Of a stretch of DNA of 64,000 bases, positions 30,901 to 41,171 are shown piece after piece (the stretch's first letter is position 1; each line of letters opens with the position of its first letter). Origin of the DNA: Prorocentrum cordatum (lineage: Eukaryota; Sar; Dinophyceae; Prorocentrales; Prorocentraceae). A program made the position numbers and the translations under genes. Below the pieces are notes generated by a model. The model ran no database searches and was not told the DNA's origin. It saw only the letters and a program-made list of their open reading frames with translations. The stretch is from assembly GCA_963575745.1 (NCBI GenBank), contig CAUYUJ010014200.1, positions 70,001 through 134,000 of the forward strand, given 5' to 3'.

Positions 30901-32740
30901 GGATTGTTTCAGGACGCCAGCTTAGAGGAGCAAGGACCGACATATGGTGGCAAGAGGTGGCAGACCCTCTTAGTCTAGCATTCAGCACTTTGGAAAGATA
31001 CTGCACGGAGTGGTGGGGGGCTACGTCAGGTAGAGCAGAGTTTGGCATGCATGCATATGGGCTAGATGCTAAAGGACTCAGGACCCTCTGTGTGGCTGTG
31101 CAGACCAAGTTCCAGGACCCAGGGGATACTTCGCGGTTAGGACGTTCGGCAGGACCCATCTCAGGCATGCTGCTTTGGCTGCAGAGAGCGGGCTGGCACT
31201 TCGACAACCCGACTACCCAGCCCAGAGCGGGGGGCAGCATCAATATCCTGGAGACACCGCCAGTCTCGATTGCCATTCAGTTCGCGGATGACCTCGAAGA
31301 ACAACAGTCTAGCCAGGCTGTAGGCATCGAACTGAGTGCCCTCCCCCGCCCCCCTCCTCCGCCAGTCGGGCAGGAAGGGGGTGTGGACTGGGTCCAGGTC
31401 CGCAGGGGGCTTCGGCATGTGCGAAAGCAGCTCACCCCCGACGAGTACACCAGCCTTAGGCACTACATTTGCGGCCCCCTTATCACAGGTAAGGTTCTGC
31501 CAGGCTGGGGTTGCGACCTACAACCGTCTTGTCCCTACTGTTTGCAGGTGGATACACAGTACCACAGGCTATGGACGTGTCCCTTCGGGAAAGAGTTCAG
31601 GGAAGAAGTCGTGGGCTCTGATGTCATCGAAGGGGTTTCAGAAGAGTCGGCTTTCTATTCGCACCTCTGGCCTCCCAGAATACAGCTCGAACCACTGCTG
31701 GAAGAATGGGGTGCTCGGTGCGTAGATGCCAATGGGCCTTGCGACCCCTTCGAGTTCGAACCCTACAGCGAAATCTTCACGGATGGTTCGTGCTTTGACC
31801 CGGAAATTCGCCACCTTGCCCGCGCAGGTTCGTCCGCGGTATAATTGGACGAGGACAACTCACTCAAGCGGGCCATCTCTGGGGGCATGCCGTCTTTCGG
31901 GGAGCAGGCCGCAGGCGACGGGGAGCACGGGGGGCTACTCATGGCAGCACTACACTTCAAAGCAGCCTCCACGAACACTTTCGTTGTAGATTGCGCGGCC
32001 CTTATCCGCAAATCAATCAAGTCCTGTATTGATGGTAGATCTCCATTCTCCAGGGTCTGGAGGCGCATCAGCCGTGTGTTCCCTGGGGGCGAATGGTCAA
32101 GACTAAGGGCCACAGGAAGGAGTCGGAGGCAGTCAACGAGCTAGACAGGAGGAACATCTTAGGCAACATTGCAGCATATCACTATGCAGGGCAAGGGGCG
32201 CGTAGCCATCGCCCAGCACCCGCAGTAGTCGAAGAACATGTTGCAGCCCATGACCTCTACTTGTCTGTTTTGGTTGGGGCCGGTAAGATCCTGGGGTCCT
32301 GGCCGAAGTCCGAGGAGCTTTGGGGAGAGCTGCAGAAGCTGCCCAAGGAGCCTAGACCTTCACCGCCAAGACCGTCGTTTGCCGAGCTACACCAGCCAGT
32401 CTGGGATGGGCGGAGATATCGGTGCCTTAGCTGCTTAGGGGTTGTCTCTCCCAAGTCGAAGTTTGACTGCCAGGCCATGTCACCAGCCATGGGGGAGGTG
32501 ATCAAGCAGCATAGGAGGCTTCATCACTCACTGTATGTAGGCTGGCTTGACTCAGGGCTCCCTGTTATCTTCTGCAACCGCTGTGGGGGTTTCAGTACGC
32601 ATCGTGGTTCGAAGAAGCTTACTGACCCCAGGGGTTGCACCAGGAAGACAAGTAGTGAGCTCAGGAAGCTTAGGAAAGGCATGCTCCCAGGTTCAAGTGC
32701 CAAGATCAGTCGGATCTTGCCCTTTAACATACCTGGATAG
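27944..32740 (+). pseudogene. LINE1 ORF2: endonuclease-reverse transcriptase-RNase H polyprotein, broken
   Basis: After a Gln-rich linker, an exonuclease-endonuclease-phosphatase domain (about 28170-28840) shows TLNLNSW, VCIQEHK, KIDFFLVS and a PH motif. The expected Asp of G-x-D-F-N is Gly (GGGFNM, 28606-28620). Near 29670 the frame shifts. The reverse transcriptase follows with WDIKQFDENLDH (motif A, about 30168) and IHIDD (motif C, about 30443), then a C-x2-C/H/C knuckle (CPYC ... HRLWTC). RNase H starts with FTDGSC (31775), is cut by TAA 31842-31844, continues in frame with the Glu and Asp motifs, then shifts frame near 32090. Its final GNxxAD motif reads GNIAAY. The protein ends with a tail holding RCLSC and FCNRC. 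Confidence 0.85.
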
Positions 32741-33035
32741 TATCTAGTGCAGTAATGAGAAGGAGAGGGAGTTCAGCAGTTCAGAGGAGCTGTGGGAGAG
32801 ATCGCATTCCGTCTTTCTCGCACCCTAGGGGAGGCCCCAGGTGGAAGGGCCCCTGCACCCGAGTGCTGGGGTCACGGCGCAGGGCTGCCGTGGCATAGCA
32901 TGCTCCTTCGGCTTGGGGTTCCTTCCCTAGTCCGCCTCTCTGCCACCCATGCCTTTTTCCATCCCTCCTCAGCCTCGGGCCCAGCCTCCCGCCAGCTCTT
33001 GTGCGCGCGCCGTCTCTGCCGCCCCTGCCGCCGCT

Positions 33036-33832
33036 ATGGTGAGGGGCAAGCAGGGGCCGTGCCAGGTGTGCGCGACGGAGGGCTGCCGTGGCTGGATCTT
33101 CCTCTCGAGGTTCAAGGAGGTGGACGAGGACACCTGGCGTGCAAGCACTGCGGGAACACGTTCGACCCGCCGCAGGAGGCGCTCGGGGCCATCAGGGAGG
33201 CCCGCGCCGCCCGCGCTGCCGCCGCCCTCCACCCCGCCCCCGCCGGGGTTCTTCCTGGGCCTGTTGCACCAGGACTCGCGAGGCCTGCCGCTCCCAAGCC
33301 CTCAGCCAAGCGTGAGCTGCCGCTGTCGGTCAAAGGATCGGCGCCGCCTCCGCTCCCTGGCCCCAATCTCTCGGGCCCTCCAGCGCCCTTACCTCCTGCT
33401 CCGCCCCGCGGCCAGGAGCTGTCCATCCAGGCCCTGGAACCTCAGGGGCTGGAGGCGCCCCCCAAGGGCCGCCCCCCTGTCAAGGCGCCGCGGCAGGGCA
33501 AGGGGACGGCAACGGCCCCCTCTTGGAGGCCGCTTTTGCCCAAGGCGCCGCCGCCCGCCAGGCCGCTGGCGGCCGAGGGGAAGGGCCGCGGCAAAGGCCG
33601 CGGCAGGGCCAAGCGCCCGCGGCACTCCCAGAGCACGGTTGCGTCGCGGCTGCGCATTCGGGTGGCCCTCTTGAAGGCGGCGAATCGCACCCTGAAGGGG
33701 CGGGGGCGCCATTTCAGGGAGAGGGCCGCTTATGCGTGGAAGGAAGTCCGTTGGGCCCACGGCCACGTTCAGAGGAGGAAGGAGAGGGGGGCCAAGGGGG
33801 CCCCCTCTTCGTCCGACTCTGACGTGGGGTAG
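33036..33832 (+). pseudogene. Zinc-ribbon plus basic-tail protein, frameshifted
   Basis: From ATG 33036 the frame encodes GKQGPCQVCATEGCRGWIFL. After an indel near 33125 a second frame continues with HLACKHCGNTFDPP, so the four-Cys ribbon spans the break. The rest is Pro/Ala-rich and ends in a basic segment (GKGRGKGRGRAKRPRH ... HVQRRKERG) and an Ser/Asp tail, stopping at 33832. The composition resembles retroelement ORF1 proteins, but no reverse transcriptase follows. An A12 run at 34134 suggests a processed retrocopy. Function unknown. Confidence 0.5.
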
Positions 33833-34133
33833 GCTGCTGCAGGGATCTGTCAGAGGACAGTCAGCAGCATCGGATAACCGCAGGATAACAGTTTCGGATA
33901 AGAGCAGCACCAACGGCTTCCTCTCCAAGTCTTCACATCCCACCCTGTCCTGGGCCTGGGACCAGCCTAGGCAGGGCTTGGGTTTGGGGCTTCGGCGTCG
34001 CTTACTCTCCTCTTTCCCTCTTTCCTCCCTCTGCCTCGGCCTTCCTTCTTCTCCGTAAGCGTCGCCTTAGCCCCCCGTTGTAAAAGTTGTTGTCGCTCTC
34101 GGCTCCTAGAGTGGACTTGTGACACGGCAGTGC
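33833..34133. other. 3' flank of the zinc-ribbon ORF
   Basis: Non-coding, with CTTCGGCGTCGC and CTCCTCTTTCCCTCTTTCC. Read here as a likely 3' untranslated region before the A12 run. Confidence 0.35.
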
Positions 34134-34145
34134 AAAAAAAAAAAA
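34134..34145 (+). other. A12 run, possible retrocopy poly(A) tail
   Basis: Twelve consecutive A residues followed directly by GAGGAGGAGG repeat, 300 bp downstream of the zinc-ribbon ORF. It could instead be an unrelated homopolymer. Confidence 0.4.
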
Positions 34146-34544
34146 GAGGAGGAGGAGCAGGAGGAGGAGCAGCGGGCTCGCCGGCGATCGCTCTCCCCTC
34201 CCCCCCCCCCCGTTCGGGGCGCGGCGCCCCCCCCCCCCCCTCTCCGAAGTCGTGAGGCCGCCGCGGCGTGTCCTCACTGGCGCGTGCTTTTTGGACGCCC
34301 GCCGAGAGCTGCCGCCCCCCCCCCATGCGAGATCCGATCGGTATCGTTCAATCACAGTTCCCTGTTAATAAACACACCCTCCCCCAGGCGACTGGGGGCC
34401 AACCAGGGTCCATGACGACCCCCCCCCACCATCCCTTGTAAAACATACAAAACACACTCTGTCTCCAAATTCGGAACATGCGCAGCCAACCCGATGCGCC
34501 CCCCCCCCCACCATCCCTGTCAAAAAACAATACAGAGTACACTT
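34146..34544. other. Spacer with poly(C) runs
   Basis: Poly(C) at 34200-34240, 34314-34323 and 34499-34509. Two stretches are similar (CCCCCCACCATCCCTTGTAA and CCCCCCCACCATCCCTGTCA), suggesting a short duplication. No gene. Confidence 0.4.
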
Positions 34545-34658
34545 GGCTGGCGGCGGTGGCGGCGGCTGCGGCGGCTGCGGCGGCGGCGGCGGCGGCGGCG
34601 GGCGGCGGCGGCGGCGGTGGCGGCGGCAGCGGCTGCGGGCGGCGGTTTGGCGGCGGGG

Positions 34659-34693
<35 letters not shown>

Positions 34694-34862
34694 CAGCGGC
34701 TGCGGCGGCGGCTGCGGCGGCGGCGCTGGCGGCGGCGGCGGCGGCGCGGCGGCGGGCGGCGGCGGCGGCGGCGGCGGCGCGGCGCGGCGGCGGCGGCGGC
34801 GGCGGCGGGCGGCGGCGGCTGCGGCGGCGGCGGCGGAGGCAGCGGCGGTGGCGGCGGCGGAT
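34545..34862. repeat. (GGC)n tract
   Basis: About 318 bp of GGC/GGCT repeat; it yields long poly-Gly, poly-Ala and poly-Arg frames with no other content. Confidence 0.95.
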
Positions 34863-35225
34863 TGGCCCCCAGTAGCTACCCGTCGAAAGACGACTGCTGA
34901 ATATGTTGAGTTTCGGGCCAGACTCGAGTGCTACGTATGGGTTGGGAGGGCGGGTGGGAGTGAGCGAGACGGCTTGCGGGCGGGGAAGGGGTCTTGACCA
35001 ATCCCCATCCCCATCCCCGTCCCCTTCGAGACCCCCCCCCACCAAATCACCATCCCAGTTGGGGATACACCCCTCCAAACCCCAAGGGGGCGACCTATAT
35101 CCCCATCTAGGGGGGGGTTATCGGCCAGTGGGGCCCAGGCCAAGCCGCGGGGGATGGGAATCGGTTAAACGGTACTCATCCGAGGCTCTGGCAGATTGGA
35201 GCAGTCGGTTTTGGTGTCGTTTCCG
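34863..35225. other. Spacer, no gene recognised
   Basis: Contains a CCCCATCCCCATCCCCGTCC run near 35000 and repeated CACCATCCCAGTTGGGGATA-type words. Nothing else. Confidence 0.4.
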
Positions 35226-35390
35226 TTAAGTCGGGCATGGCCCTCTAATTACAGGAGGAGAGTTCAAGAGTAGCCAAAGAATAGTAGAGTGAAGATGCTT
35301 CGAGTTTTTTTGTGCATATGTATGATTTTTGGTTTGTTTTTCTTTCCGTTTTCTTCACCATCCGCTTGTAGAAGGACATGCCCAGCCTAA
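35226..35390 (+). mobile_element. Family A element, copy 6
   Basis: Left terminus TTAAGTCGGGCATGGCCCTC; right terminus GAAGGACATGCCCAGCCTAA. Flanking octamers CGTTTCCG (35218-35225) and CATTTTCG (35391-35398) agree at 6 of 8 positions with only transitions between them, supporting an 8-bp target duplication. Confidence 0.85.
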
Positions 35391-36105
35391 CATTTTCGGC
35401 CACCAGGAGCTCTCGACGGGCTCCAGGATCTTCAAAACATTGCTCTGAATGAGAGATGTCCTTATACGAGTAGCAAATCTCTACTTTTGGAAGTGGTCCC
35501 GAGCTCCAGAGGTCCACCAGACGCAAGTTGGAGCGGCAGATTTCTGGAACTTCAGGGCCTCCGTCGGGCACTGTTGCGCTGCCCACCTCTCGAGGGCGGG
35601 GAGCATGCCCGCATCCACGGCCTCGCTTGCTGGGCCCTTGGCCCGCGGCCCCGCGGCTACGGGGGCGTTTTTTTGTTGCGGCTGCCCCGCGCGACACGTC
35701 TCCGCGCGACCGCGCATCCGCGGGATCGCGGCCCGGGACCCAGACCGCGGGGGCGTGGACATGGACACGTTCGCCGCTCGTGAGCATCGGGGAGGGTTAG
35801 GTTCGCCGGGCCGCTAGTGGAGCACCCGTCAGGGGCTCAGCTACGCTGATACGCCCGTTCTCAAGCGCAACGCGTACCGTGTTCCAAAACGTGCGCGTAC
35901 AATTGACGCTCTGCGTTTTGGATCCGCATGTTGGCTCACGCTTTGGCGAGTGTGTCGCGCCAGCCCTGCGTGTTCAGTCTACGCGCCGAGCTCCGTGTCA
36001 ACACGGTACGGGTTGCGCATTGCGTATCTGGGCGGCCAGGGGGGGGGAAGCCCCCCAGAGCTCTCGACCACTTCCCCAGGACCGCTTTATCATCCTGGTC
36101 TACGC
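35391..36105. other. Spacer, no gene recognised
   Basis: Unique-looking GC-rich sequence; short open frames without domains. Confidence 0.4.
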
Positions 36106-36265
36106 TTATGTCGGGCCTGTCCCTCTACAGGGGGAATATTCAAAAATAGTCAAAAAAATAGTCTGGGGATTTGTTTTGACAATGTTTGAGCATGTTTCGT
36201 GCATTTTTGGTGTATTTTTCTTTTTTCGTCAAAAATCAACCTGTAGGGGGACAGGCCCGACCTAA
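36106..36265 (+). mobile_element. Family A element, best copy, perfect 8-bp target duplication
   Basis: 160 bp. TTATGTCGGGCCTGTCCCTC at the left and GGGGGACAGGCCCGACCTAA at the right are inverted; the pairing extends through CTACAGG / CCTGTAG. The octamer GTCTACGC occurs immediately before (36098-36105) and after (36266-36273). The centre is A/T-rich (CAAAAATAGTC ... TTTTTGGTGTATTTTTC) with no coding capacity. An 8-bp duplication is typical of hAT-type and some other cut-and-paste transposons, but the terminus (TTAGGTCGGGC) is not a usual hAT end. Confidence 0.9.
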
Positions 36266-36274
36266 GTCTACGCG

Positions 36275-36380
36275 CCGTCAACGGCCCCAGGACCGTCAGA
36301 AAACACCTGTTTCTGTTGACGGCCCCAGGCCCGGATATAGGGCCCGTAGAGGCCGAAAAGAAACAGAAAATCTCGCAGTC
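36275..36380. repeat. Family C-like fragment
   Basis: GTCAACGGCCCCAGGACCGT, GACGGCCCCAGGCCCGGATA and AGGGCCCGTAGAGGCCGAAA, a decayed family C piece. Confidence 0.45.
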
Positions 36381-36443
36381 GTGATTTAGGTTCTCGTGAT
36401 TCGAGGGGGTCTGGGCCAGGGAGGCGTCGACGAGTACCGCTTT

Positions 36444-36578
36444 GAAGAACAGATCCCCATCCCTGTGTTTGGCATCACCTCCACCTCGGTGCCGATCTGA
36501 AGGGCTCCCCAAGTTCCTAAGGGCTCGTCCCTGAGATGGTCCTGGCGTTTTGCTCGCCCATCTCAGGGACAGGGATTA
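36444..36578. mobile_element. Family L element, decayed copy
   Basis: AGATCCCCATCCCTGTGTTT, GGCATCACCTCCACCTCGGT, GCCGATCTGAAGGG follows copy 2 (20256) closely. The right part ends CATCTCAGGGACAGGGATTA. Confidence 0.55.
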
Positions 36579-36580
36579 TT

Positions 36581-36742
36581 CAGGAGGGAAAGAAACACAC
36601 AGACACAATGAATCTTCGACCCCCAGGAAAATATTGGAACATATGGGAAGTGGGGGGGAGGACAAAAACCCAGAAAATATAGGAAAATATGGGGCATATT
36701 TTTATTTCTGTGTATGTTTTGGTGTGTCCTGGGGCCCCTTCA
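36581..36742 (+). mobile_element. Family B dispersed element, copy 5
   Basis: From CAGGAGGGAAAGAAACACAC to TGTCCTGGGGCCCCTTCA. One of the two best copies. Confidence 0.8.
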
Positions 36743-36856
36743 ATGATGTCCGAGGCTGGCTCGACGAGGCCCGCGAGCACGGCGGCGGCGGCGGCGACGG
36801 CCCCCGGCGGCAGGCGGCCCGGCGGGCGGTGCAGCAGCGCGCTCCGCCGCCCGGCG

Positions 36857-37083
36857 CCGGCGCGCCTCCCGGTGCCGCCAGCCCCGCTGGCCCAGGCGGG
36901 GGACCGGGGGGGCCCCAGGATTGCAAAAAACCAGGATTGCAAAAAGGATTGACTGCAAAAACGAAGGATTGCAAAAAAAACAGTTTTTGTTTTGTTGCAA
37001 TCCTTCGTTTTTGTTGCAATCCGGCGCGCCTCCCGGTGCCGCCAGCCCCGCTGGCCCAGGCGGGGGACCGGGGGTGCCCCAGG
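36857..37083. repeat. 63-bp direct repeats flanking a hairpin
   Basis: The two 63-bp copies (36857-36919 and 37021-37083, starting CCGGCGCGCCTCCCGGTGCC) differ at about one base. Between them is a 101-bp AT-rich hairpin made of ATTGCAAAAA units on one side and their inverse (TTTTTGTTGCAAT) on the other. Confidence 0.9.
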
Positions 37084-37302
37084 GGCAGGGTCCTATAGGC
37101 CCCCTGGAGATCCTACAGTGGGGCCGCGTGCCCAGAAGCCAGTTGGATTTTGCCAGGGTGCCCTGGGTTTCTTGGATGTCGATGGGGCCCCGATAGGATC
37201 TTGACGATTTTCGATCGACAAATTGGGGTTCTCACGGAGCAAATCGCGTATTTCAGGGTTGGGTTTCTTGCGGAGGTTTCTTGTCGCCGAGCCCCCACTG
37301 TA

Positions 37303-38220
37303 GTCCCCCTCGAGTCATGAAAAAAATCACGGCGGGATTTTTGTTTCGCTAATTTCTGCCTCGGGGGGCCCTCACCGGGCCTCGGGACCATGAAAAAACT
37401 ACTCAAGATGAAAAACCAGTCCAAGGGAATGGGTACAGACCTCTGGGGGTCGACGTCTTGAAATCCCCCTAGATCCTAGTCTCGGGCCGGGCGAAAGGGG
37501 GGGATTGGGAAAGGGGGGGTGACGAAATCTGCTGCATGCGGCTGGTTTCGGCCCTACCGAGGGGCCCATTCCTCGATGCATGGCCGCCTCCGGCGCCGGG
37601 AGGCGCTGAGAAAATCAGCTGCGTGAGCTGATTCTCAATCCCCCCCTTTGCTATCCCCCCCTTTCGCCCGGCCCGATAGTCCCCCTCGAGTCGTGAAAAA
37701 ATCACGACGGGATTTTTGTTCTGCGAATTTCCGCCTCGGGGAGCCCTTACGGAGCCTCGGGACATGAAAAAACTACTCAAGATGAAAAACCAGTCCAAGG
37801 GAATGGGTACAGACCTCTGGGGGTCGACGTCTTGAAATCCCCCTAGATCCTAGTCTCGGGCCGGACAAAAGTGGGGGATTGGGAAAGGGGAGGGGGTACG
37901 AAATCTGCTGCATGCGGCTGGTTTCGGCCCCACCGGGGAGCCCATCCCTCGACGCATGGCCGCCTCCGGCGCCGGGAGGCGCTGAGAAAATCAGCTGCGT
38001 GAGCTGATTCTCAAACCCCCCCTTTGCTGTCCCCCCCTTTCGCCCTTCTCAAACCCCCTCGAGTCGTGAAAAAATCACGACGGGATTTTTGTTTCGCTAA
38101 TTTCCGCCTCGGGGGGGCCCTAACCGGGCCTCGGGACCGTGACAGAAACGACCCAAGATGAAAAACCAGTCCGGGGGAATGGGTCGAGACCTCTGGGGGC
38201 CGACGTCGTGAAGAAAAAAT
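37303..38220. repeat. 376-bp tandem repeat, about 2.4 units, containing family C
   Basis: Unit starts (CCCCCTCGAGTC) at about 37305, 37681 and 38054. Each unit begins with a family C repeat (GACCTCTGGGGGTCGACGTC). The two full units also hold a foldback bounded by GGGCCGG and (G/A)(C/A)AAA(A/G)G-rich sequence and its inverse, with GAAATCTGCTGCATGCGGCT inside. The third unit is truncated after family C. Confidence 0.85.
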
Positions 38221-38236
38221 GACGTCGGGGGTCTGC

Positions 38237-38433
38237 GATGGGGTCCGAGTAGATGGAGTCGGAGGATCGTGCCGCATCGGCCAGGCGGCCCGATGTGGAG
38301 GCCGATTTTCTCCACGCCGATGTATCGCCGATGTCGCCAGTGCATCACCGAGGCATCGGTGAGGTATCGCTGATGTATCGGCGATGCGGCGCGATCCTCC
38401 GACCCTACCTACGCTGACCCCATTTAGGAGGCC
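38237..38433. mobile_element. Family D foldback element, copy 3
   Basis: GATGGGGTCCGAGTAGATGG, AGTCGGAGGATCGTGCCGCA and the inverse GCGGCGCGATCCTCCGACCC, CATTTAGGAGGCC. The centre contains TCTCCACG and several ATCGCCGATG-type units. Confidence 0.8.
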
Positions 38434-38480
38434 TCAGAGGGGTAGGGGGAGAATTGCTCAGGGCGGAAGTTCCGAAGAAG

Positions 38481-38650
38481 AAACAACGCCATGAGCATAA
38501 ACTTGTGGCGCTCCGCGCGGGTTCCTTGCATCCGCGCTGGGCCCTCCCGGCGGCGCCTCCAGCGCCGCCCCTGGCGCAACCCGCACGCCAGGGAGGGGGG
38601 TCCAGCGCAGATCCAAGAAACCCGCGCGGAGCGCCAAATGTTCGAGGCGC
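38481..38650. mobile_element. Family H foldback element, copy 2
   Basis: CTTGTGGCGCTCCGCGCGGG, TTCCTTG and the inverse CAAGAAACCCGCGCGGAGCG, CCAAATG. The centre is CGGCGGCGCCTCCAGCGCCG. Confidence 0.8.
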
Positions 38651-39413
38651 ATGGTCTTTGTCCAGGAGCTTTCGTGGGTCCTCGGTGGCTTGTGCCTGCC
38701 TCGGAGTGCTCTCCGGCTGCTGCGCCTCGTCGAGGGCGCCCTGGGGGTGCCCCGATCGTCTCGAGCATAGCCGCCGGAGAGCCGAGTGATGACCCGAAGC
38801 CTGGGGGGCAACATTGCCCACACCTCCAGCGTCTCGCCAGAAGTCGAGGCGCGGGCGTTTCCATCGCGTTCTGCCTCCGGGGAGGTGGGGACCGTCAGCC
38901 GAACGACTCGGGATGCGAAGAACCTGTCCCGGGGAAGGTCGGGGACGCCCGTGCTTTAAAAGGGAATCGAGACGCCAGATGTCCAGGCAGGGAGGGCATA
39001 GGCTCAGGTCGACCGGCAAAAACGAATGACGCCACTCCACCTACAGCCCTCCATGTTTCGCTACGGCCCATCGGGGGGCCGGGGGGCCTCTGCGTATGCC
39101 ACGCAAAAGGTGCCCACGCCGGATGACCTAGTATGCGCTAAGCCCCCTGGGAAAGTAGGTGTGGTGGTGTCGTCTGTCTTCTGCTCCATAGAGGGGCCCG
39201 AGCCCACCCCGCCCGGGAACGTCCGGGTTCGCGATCAGGGGCCAGCCTATCGCCGATCTGTCGGCCGTGTGTTGCCGAGTCGAGCTCGGTGCTCCACGCC
39301 TGAGCCGGTCCCCCTCCTATCGCTCCCCTTCGGGGAGGGAGCCCCGAGTCTCGCCACGAAGGGAGCAGGGCTTCGAGGGAGACGGGCCCTGGGTGTGTTT
39401 CCTACTTTCAGCA
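38651..39413. other. Spacer, no gene recognised
   Basis: A family C-like fragment (CCTGTCCCGGGGAAGG) near 38925 and otherwise unique GC-rich sequence. Confidence 0.4.
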
Positions 39414-39613
39414 CGCACGAAATGGTTACAGAAAGAATGGGTACAATGCCCAACAGCGAGTCCTGTTCATTTTGAACTGGACTCGCTGTCCACGCCGCCG
39501 CGGCCTGAGCCCATTCGAGACAGAAGGCCGCCTGTCCAACAGCGGCCGCTGTTGGTTTGGGACAACATTTGTTGTTGGGCATTGTACCCATTCTTTCCGT
39601 ACCCATTTCGGGC
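39414..39613. mobile_element. Family O inverted-repeat element, copy 2
   Basis: Left arm GAAAGAATGGGTACAATGCC, CAACAGC; right arm GTTGTTGGGCATTGTACCCA, TTCTTTCCGTACCC. The interior (GAGACAGAAGGCCGCCTGTC) matches copy 1 at 13065. Confidence 0.85.
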
Positions 39614-40299
39614 GTCCAAATACTTGTTGGCCTCGTTGGCAGTAGTAACAGCGAGTTGGGATGATAAGTTGGTCTCAGGGAGCGTGCCTCATGGGTCGAG
39701 GACCGGGTTCCTCCATGAACCGTTTCCTTCACGCAAGGCACCATCCACCCACGGTTCGAGGACAACGACGATGACAGCGGGGGCCTTGCCGCTGCGTCGT
39801 TCTCAGCTGCGTTGCTGCGTCCTCAGCTGCGTTCGCTCCGGACCTGTCCTGAGTCGCGGCCTGCCTTGCAAGAAGGACGCCGTCGCTGTTTCGGCATTTC
39901 CGAGCCCGGGGACCATCACAAACCTTTCCGGGGGAGCACTATTGCCATGACCCGGAGACATGTTTTCACAAACGATGGGTCCGCGGGCAGATGCCCACCA
40001 GTTTTCGACGACGACGAGGGTTCTCCTCTCCAGGAAGACGAGGGCAAGGAGGCTGAGGAGGAGGAGGACGACGACGACGAGGGCCAGAAGGAGGTGGAGT
40101 ACGGAGACGACGAGGAAGAGGGCCTTTCTCGACTTCTCCTCCCGTCATGGTGAACTCGGCTTCTGGGAGCCCGAACTGGGCCCTTCGGAAGCCGACCAAA
40201 CTGCGCTGGATGAGCAGCCATCTCCGTGAATGGGTCGAGAAGGGGTCGTTCACGTTGTGAGCAACAGATCACGACGTCTGGGGGCTGCGAGTGGGAGGA
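39614..40299. other. Spacer with GAC/GAG-rich acidic-coding stretch
   Basis: 40000-40120 is rich in GACGACGAGG and GAGGAGG. No gene supported. Confidence 0.4.
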
Positions 40300-40375
40300 T
40301 GGGGGAGAAGGAGGAGGAAGATTGGGGAGAAGTAGGAGGAGGAGGAGGAGGAGGAGGAGGAGGAGGAGGAGGAGC
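40300..40375. repeat. (GGA)n tract
   Basis: GGA repeat of about 75 bp. Confidence 0.9.
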
Positions 40376-40558
40376 ATCGGGCGGAGGGAAAGGGGCCCCG
40401 GGATATTTTCTTCCGGCCCAGACTCAGGCCCCGAGGCCTCCTCGGCGCCCGGTGCGCCCGGGGGCTGCCGCGACCAGCGCCGCCTGCTCCGCTGCAAGCG
40501 CGCCCAAGGTCACTCGGCGGAATGAAAGTCGAGGCGGAGTAGGAGGAAGGGGATCTAG

Positions 40559-40675
40559 GTCTCCTAGATGGGGTCCGAGTAGAGGGGGTCGGAGGATCGC
40601 GCCGCCTCGCCGATGCATGGGCGATGCGGCTCGATGAGGAGCCCGATGTTCTCCACGCCTCGCGCGGCACAAAAT
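40559..40675. mobile_element. Family D foldback element, right half missing
   Basis: GGTCTCCTAGATGGGGTCCG, GGGGTCGGAGGATCGCGCCG, CTCGCCGATGCATGG and TCTCCACGCC are present; the inverse right arm is not. Confidence 0.75.
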
Positions 40676-40891
40676 GGTTGTAGCATTCAGTCCAGTGGCC
40701 GTGCCACCGCAGCCTCGTCATCTGCCCCATCCCGCTTGCCACGCCCTGGCCGACCCCCCCCCCACCCACCCCCAGCCTCAAAGCCACCCTGCGGTATACA
40801 GACGAGGCGCTAAAGTGTGGACCGTTGGGTTCAGGAGGGAGGGGCTCTGCGTTCCAGGCCGTTCCGCAGATCTGTGTCGGGGAGCCTACTG

Positions 40892-41047
40892 TTAGGTCGG
40901 GCGTGTCCCTCTGCAGGAGGACTGCTCAAAAAAACAAAGACATAGGCCGGGAACGATTTTTTTCTTCTTGTCATTGTTGTATACTTCGGGGGTATGTTTT
41001 CATTTGTCGTCCAGGATCGGCCTGTAAGGGGGACGTGCCCGACCTAA
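40892..41047 (+). mobile_element. Family A element, copy 8
   Basis: Left terminus TTAGGTCGGGCGTGTCCCTC; right terminus GGGGGACGTGCCCGACCTAA, exact inverse over most of 20 bp. Flanking octamers GCCTACTG (40884-40891) and GCCAACCG (41048-41055) agree at 6 of 8. Confidence 0.85.
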
Positions 41048-41171
41048 GCCAACCGGCTCGCCGTGGCCAGGAGAGCTCCCTTCGCTCCTTCTTTTGGCGC
41101 TCCTCGTATGGTGGCGCGACGGCTCTGCATGTACCCTGAGGGTGCCTCAGTAGTTCCGGGGTGACGGCTAG

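Larger units (their letters stand above)
25913..32740 (+). mobile_element. LINE1: degenerate spliced-leader-tagged LINE retroelement
   Basis: About 6.8 kb, running from the DinoSL copy through ORF1 (zinc finger plus coiled coil) and ORF2 (endonuclease, reverse transcriptase, RNase H, Cys-rich tail). It is interrupted by an inserted DNA element (26808-27655) and by frameshifts and one in-frame stop, so it is inactive. The same domain order is seen in LINE2 at 43437-49612, which is well diverged in sequence. The 3' end after the last coding residue is not defined; no poly(A) or target duplication was recognised. Confidence 0.85.

Noticed and set aside
32190-32210. GCGTAGCCATCGCCCAG resembling a leader
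   Set aside because: It lies inside LINE1 coding sequence and the match stops after a few bases.
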